A stretch of DNA of 7,862 nucleotides from an uncultured Lachnospiraceae bacterium (GTDB taxonomy: Bacteria > Bacillota_A > Clostridia > Lachnospirales > Lachnospiraceae), in assembly GCA_910587495.1 (NCBI GenBank), contig CAJUMT010000163.1:1-7862 (forward strand). Direction: 5' to 3'. Shown one piece after another: positions 6,829 through 7,862 of the stretch; positions within the stretch are counted from its first letter, which is position 1, and each line of letters opens with the position of its first letter. Position numbers and translations under genes: made by a program. A model generated the notes under the pieces. That model was not told where the DNA came from and made no database searches. It saw nothing but the letters and a program-made list of their open reading frames with translations.

Positions 6829-6869
6829 TAGACAATTCATATCACAATCAGATATATTTGTGCTATAAT
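6829..6869 (+). promoter_or_regulatory. Promoter region of the AraC-family regulator (two overlapping candidates)
   Basis: Candidate one is TAGACA (6829-6834), an 18-base spacer and TATATT (6853-6858), each box five of six, starting near 6865. Candidate two is TATAAT (6864-6869), a perfect -10 with extended TGC before it but no good -35. It would start near 6876, inside the GAGGAGG ribosome site, leaving almost no leader. The second direct repeat (6841-6859) overlaps both, so repression of the regulator's own gene is plausible. Confidence 0.55.
6841..6859 (+). repeat. Direct repeat copy 2, candidate operator over the regulator promoter
   Basis: ATCACAA-TC-AGATATATTT, 17 of 19 bases identical to 6694-6712. 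It covers the spacer and -10 of one regulator promoter candidate and sits just before the extended -10 of the other, so a bound protein here would be expected to block transcription of the regulator gene. Confidence 0.6.
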
Positions 6870-6889
6870 CTTTTGAGGAGGTTTGGGAA

Positions 6890-7735
6890 ATGTCTGATTT
6901 TAAAAGCTATGTATTTAAAAACTCTAATTATGTAGATCTGATCTTGTATCAGTTTGGAAGTGAACATTGTGAACCGCTGCATACCTTTGGGCCAAGTGTA
7001 AAAAATCATTACCTTTTTCATTATGTTCTGTCAGGCAAAGGACGTTTATACCCTGTAGACGAATATGCCGGAAACAGCATTACCCATGTTGTCAAAGAGG
7101 GGGAGGGTTTTCTCATCACACCCAACACGATCAATACCTACGAAGCGGATCAGTATACCCCGTGGTCTTATATATGGGTGGAATTCGATGGCCTGAAAGC
7201 CAAAAAGTATCTGGACCAGACAGGCTTATCGGACAAAAACCCTATATTCCATCCAAAAACATACACACCGAACAATGAAATCAAAGAACACTTATCTTAT
7301 CTTGTGGAACATCCGGATGCAAGCGATATGGCTCTTTTAGGGCATTTATTACTGTTTTTAAATGCCTTATTGGAAAACACTTCAGCAAACCGCAAAACAG
7401 ACGCAGGCAATCTTAAAAATTTTTATGTAAGAGAAGCATTAAATTTCATAGAACAAAATTATGCAGTGAACATTACAGCGGAAGATGTTGCCAAATGGTG
7501 TAATCTCAACCGCAGCTATCTCGGTAAAATATTTAAAGAAATCATGAATTCGACGATTCAGGACTTTCTCATTAAGTACCGGCTCAACAAGGCCTGTGAA
7601 ATGATGAAAAATAAAGATATAAAATTAAAAGAAGTTGCAGAAGCTAACGGTTATCCTAATCAGTTTTATTTTTCTAAAATGTTTAAAAAAGAATATAACA
7701 TGACTCCAAGGGAATGGCGTTCTAAACATTTTTGA
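6890..7735 (+). CDS. AraC-family transcriptional regulator (MsmR/RafR-like)
   Basis: Cytoplasmic DNA-binding protein, probably the sugar-responsive activator of the divergent transport and alpha-galactosidase operon. It has 281 residues, normal for two-domain AraC regulators. The N-terminal cupin sensor (about 20-105) shows NHYLFHYVLSGKGRLY (39-54), a GEGFLITPNTINTYEADQ stretch (71-88) and PWSYIWVEFDG (91-101), the usual pattern of sugar-binding AraC_binding domains. A linker covers about 106-175. The C-terminal double helix-turn-helix (about 178-280) has ITAEDVAKWCNLNRSYLGKIFKE (195-217, first helices), then IKLKEVAEANGYPNQFYFSKMFKK (244-267), and the closing MTPREWR motif. GAGGAGG (6875-6881) lies eight bases before ATG. 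The divergent arrangement across a shared 238-bp region is standard for such activators. The effector (melibiose, raffinose or galactose) cannot be read from the sequence. Confidence 0.95.
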   Translation: MSDFKSYVFKNSNYVDLILYQFGSEHCEPLHTFGPSVKNHYLFHYVLSGKGRLYPVDEYAGNSITHVVKEGEGFLITPNTINTYEADQYTPWSYIWVEFDGLKAKKYLDQTGLSDKNPIFHPKTYTPNNEIKEHLSYLVEHPDASDMALLGHLLLFLNALLENTSANRKTDAGNLKNFYVREALNFIEQNYAVNITAEDVAKWCNLNRSYLGKIFKEIMNSTIQDFLIKYRLNKACEMMKNKDIKLKEVAEANGYPNQFYFSKMFKKEYNMTPREWRSKHF

Positions 7736-7760
7736 ACAGTAATGGTAATACCGTCCGATT

Positions 7761-7775
7761 GTTCTATAATAGAAC
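7761..7775. repeat. Perfect 15-bp palindrome after the regulator gene
   Basis: GTTCTAT-A-ATAGAAC, seven-base perfect arms around a single base, beginning 25 bases after the regulator stop and abutting the GC-rich hairpin at 7776. As RNA its one-base centre would force a loop of at least three bases. No T-run follows, so it is not a standard terminator. Confidence 0.6.
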
Positions 7776-7794
7776 GTGCGCCCGCCGGGCGCAC
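7776..7794. repeat. GC-rich perfect hairpin GTGCGCCC-GCC-GGGCGCAC
   Basis: Eight perfect base pairs, nearly all G-C, around a three-base loop, in otherwise AT-rich DNA. The plus strand continues CATAACAAAG, without a T-run, so simple intrinsic termination of the regulator gene is unlikely. The left arm begins GTGCG, matching the GUGYG 5' end of group II introns. A dispersed palindromic element is the simpler reading. Confidence 0.6.
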
Positions 7795-7796
7795 CA

Positions 7797-7815
7797 TAAC
7801 AAAGCCCTTGAGGGC
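7797..7815 (-). terminator. Weak terminator-like hairpin facing left
   Basis: GCCC (7804-7807) pairs with GGGC (7812-7815) around TTGA. In the minus direction the stem is followed by TTTGTTAT, a short imperfect T-run, so it could end a convergent transcript entering from the right. In the plus direction the T-rich stretch lies about nine bases beyond the stem, a poor fit. The stem is only four base pairs. Confidence 0.3.
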
Positions 7816-7862
7816 GTAAATAATTTTGTGTCTATGGAATTTGAGTTCTCCTGATAAGGATT
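7816..7862. other. Non-coding tail, right window edge
   Basis: I see no convincing gene, RNA or promoter in these 47 bases. The minus strand happens to have an open frame running through the hairpins into the regulator gene, but no start or ribosome site supports it within the window. Confidence 0.4.

Noticed and set aside
6652..6889. Catabolite repression (cre) site in the control region
   Set aside because: I scanned both strands for the TG-AAnCGnT-nCA pattern and found no credible match.
7776..7794. Standard intrinsic terminator of the AraC-family gene
   Set aside because: The stem is strong, but it is followed by CATAACAAAG rather than a T-run, so the usual terminator definition is not met.
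1..7862. CRISPR array, tRNA, rRNA or transposase
   Set aside because: No regularly spaced repeats, cloverleaf sequences, rRNA signatures or transposase-like proteins are visible; apart from the intergenic gaps described above, the window is filled by the seven genes listed.

Overview
The window looks like chromosome from a gut-type Firmicute, most likely Lachnospiraceae. The grounds are purine-rich AGGAG Shine-Dalgarno sites before almost every gene, a very AT-rich intergenic region (about 74% A+T between 6652 and 6889, counted by eye), a PhoB/PhoR-like two-component pair of clostridial type, and an alpha-galactoside locus of Msm/Raf type. Genus is a guess; there is no rRNA or other marker.

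Layout. Positions 1-1124 (minus) hold a response regulator followed by the N-terminal half of its sensor kinase, which runs off the left edge; the two genes overlap by ATGA. Positions 1192-6651 (minus) form one operon, in transcription order: lipoprotein sugar-binding protein, MalF-type permease, MalG-type permease, cytosolic GH36 alpha-galactosidase. An AraC-family regulator (6890-7735, plus) is divergent from it across a 238-bp control region. Positions 7736-7862 are non-coding and carry three back-to-back inverted repeats.

How it works together (inference from families and context). The binding protein captures an alpha-galactoside (raffinose, melibiose or stachyose type), the two permeases carry it in, and the intracellular alpha-galactosidase releases galactose. 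No ATPase gene is present, so a shared MsmK/MalK-type ATPase encoded elsewhere is needed. The AraC protein is the likely substrate-responsive activator. A terminator-like hairpin between the binding-protein and first permease genes probably lowers permease and enzyme expression relative to the binding protein. The two-component pair has its own promoter candidate over the alpha-galactosidase stop codon and probably belongs to a separate (phosphate or envelope) response, although no terminator separates it from the sugar operon.

The most interesting material is regulatory. A 19-bp direct repeat (17 identical positions) is spaced 147 bp apart, close to 14 helical turns, with one copy in the binding-protein leader and one on the regulator promoter. 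An AGATATAT core occurs four times in the same region. There is also the intercistronic attenuator and the hairpin cluster at the right edge. I see no evidence of a wholly new enzyme system; the protein families are all recognisable.
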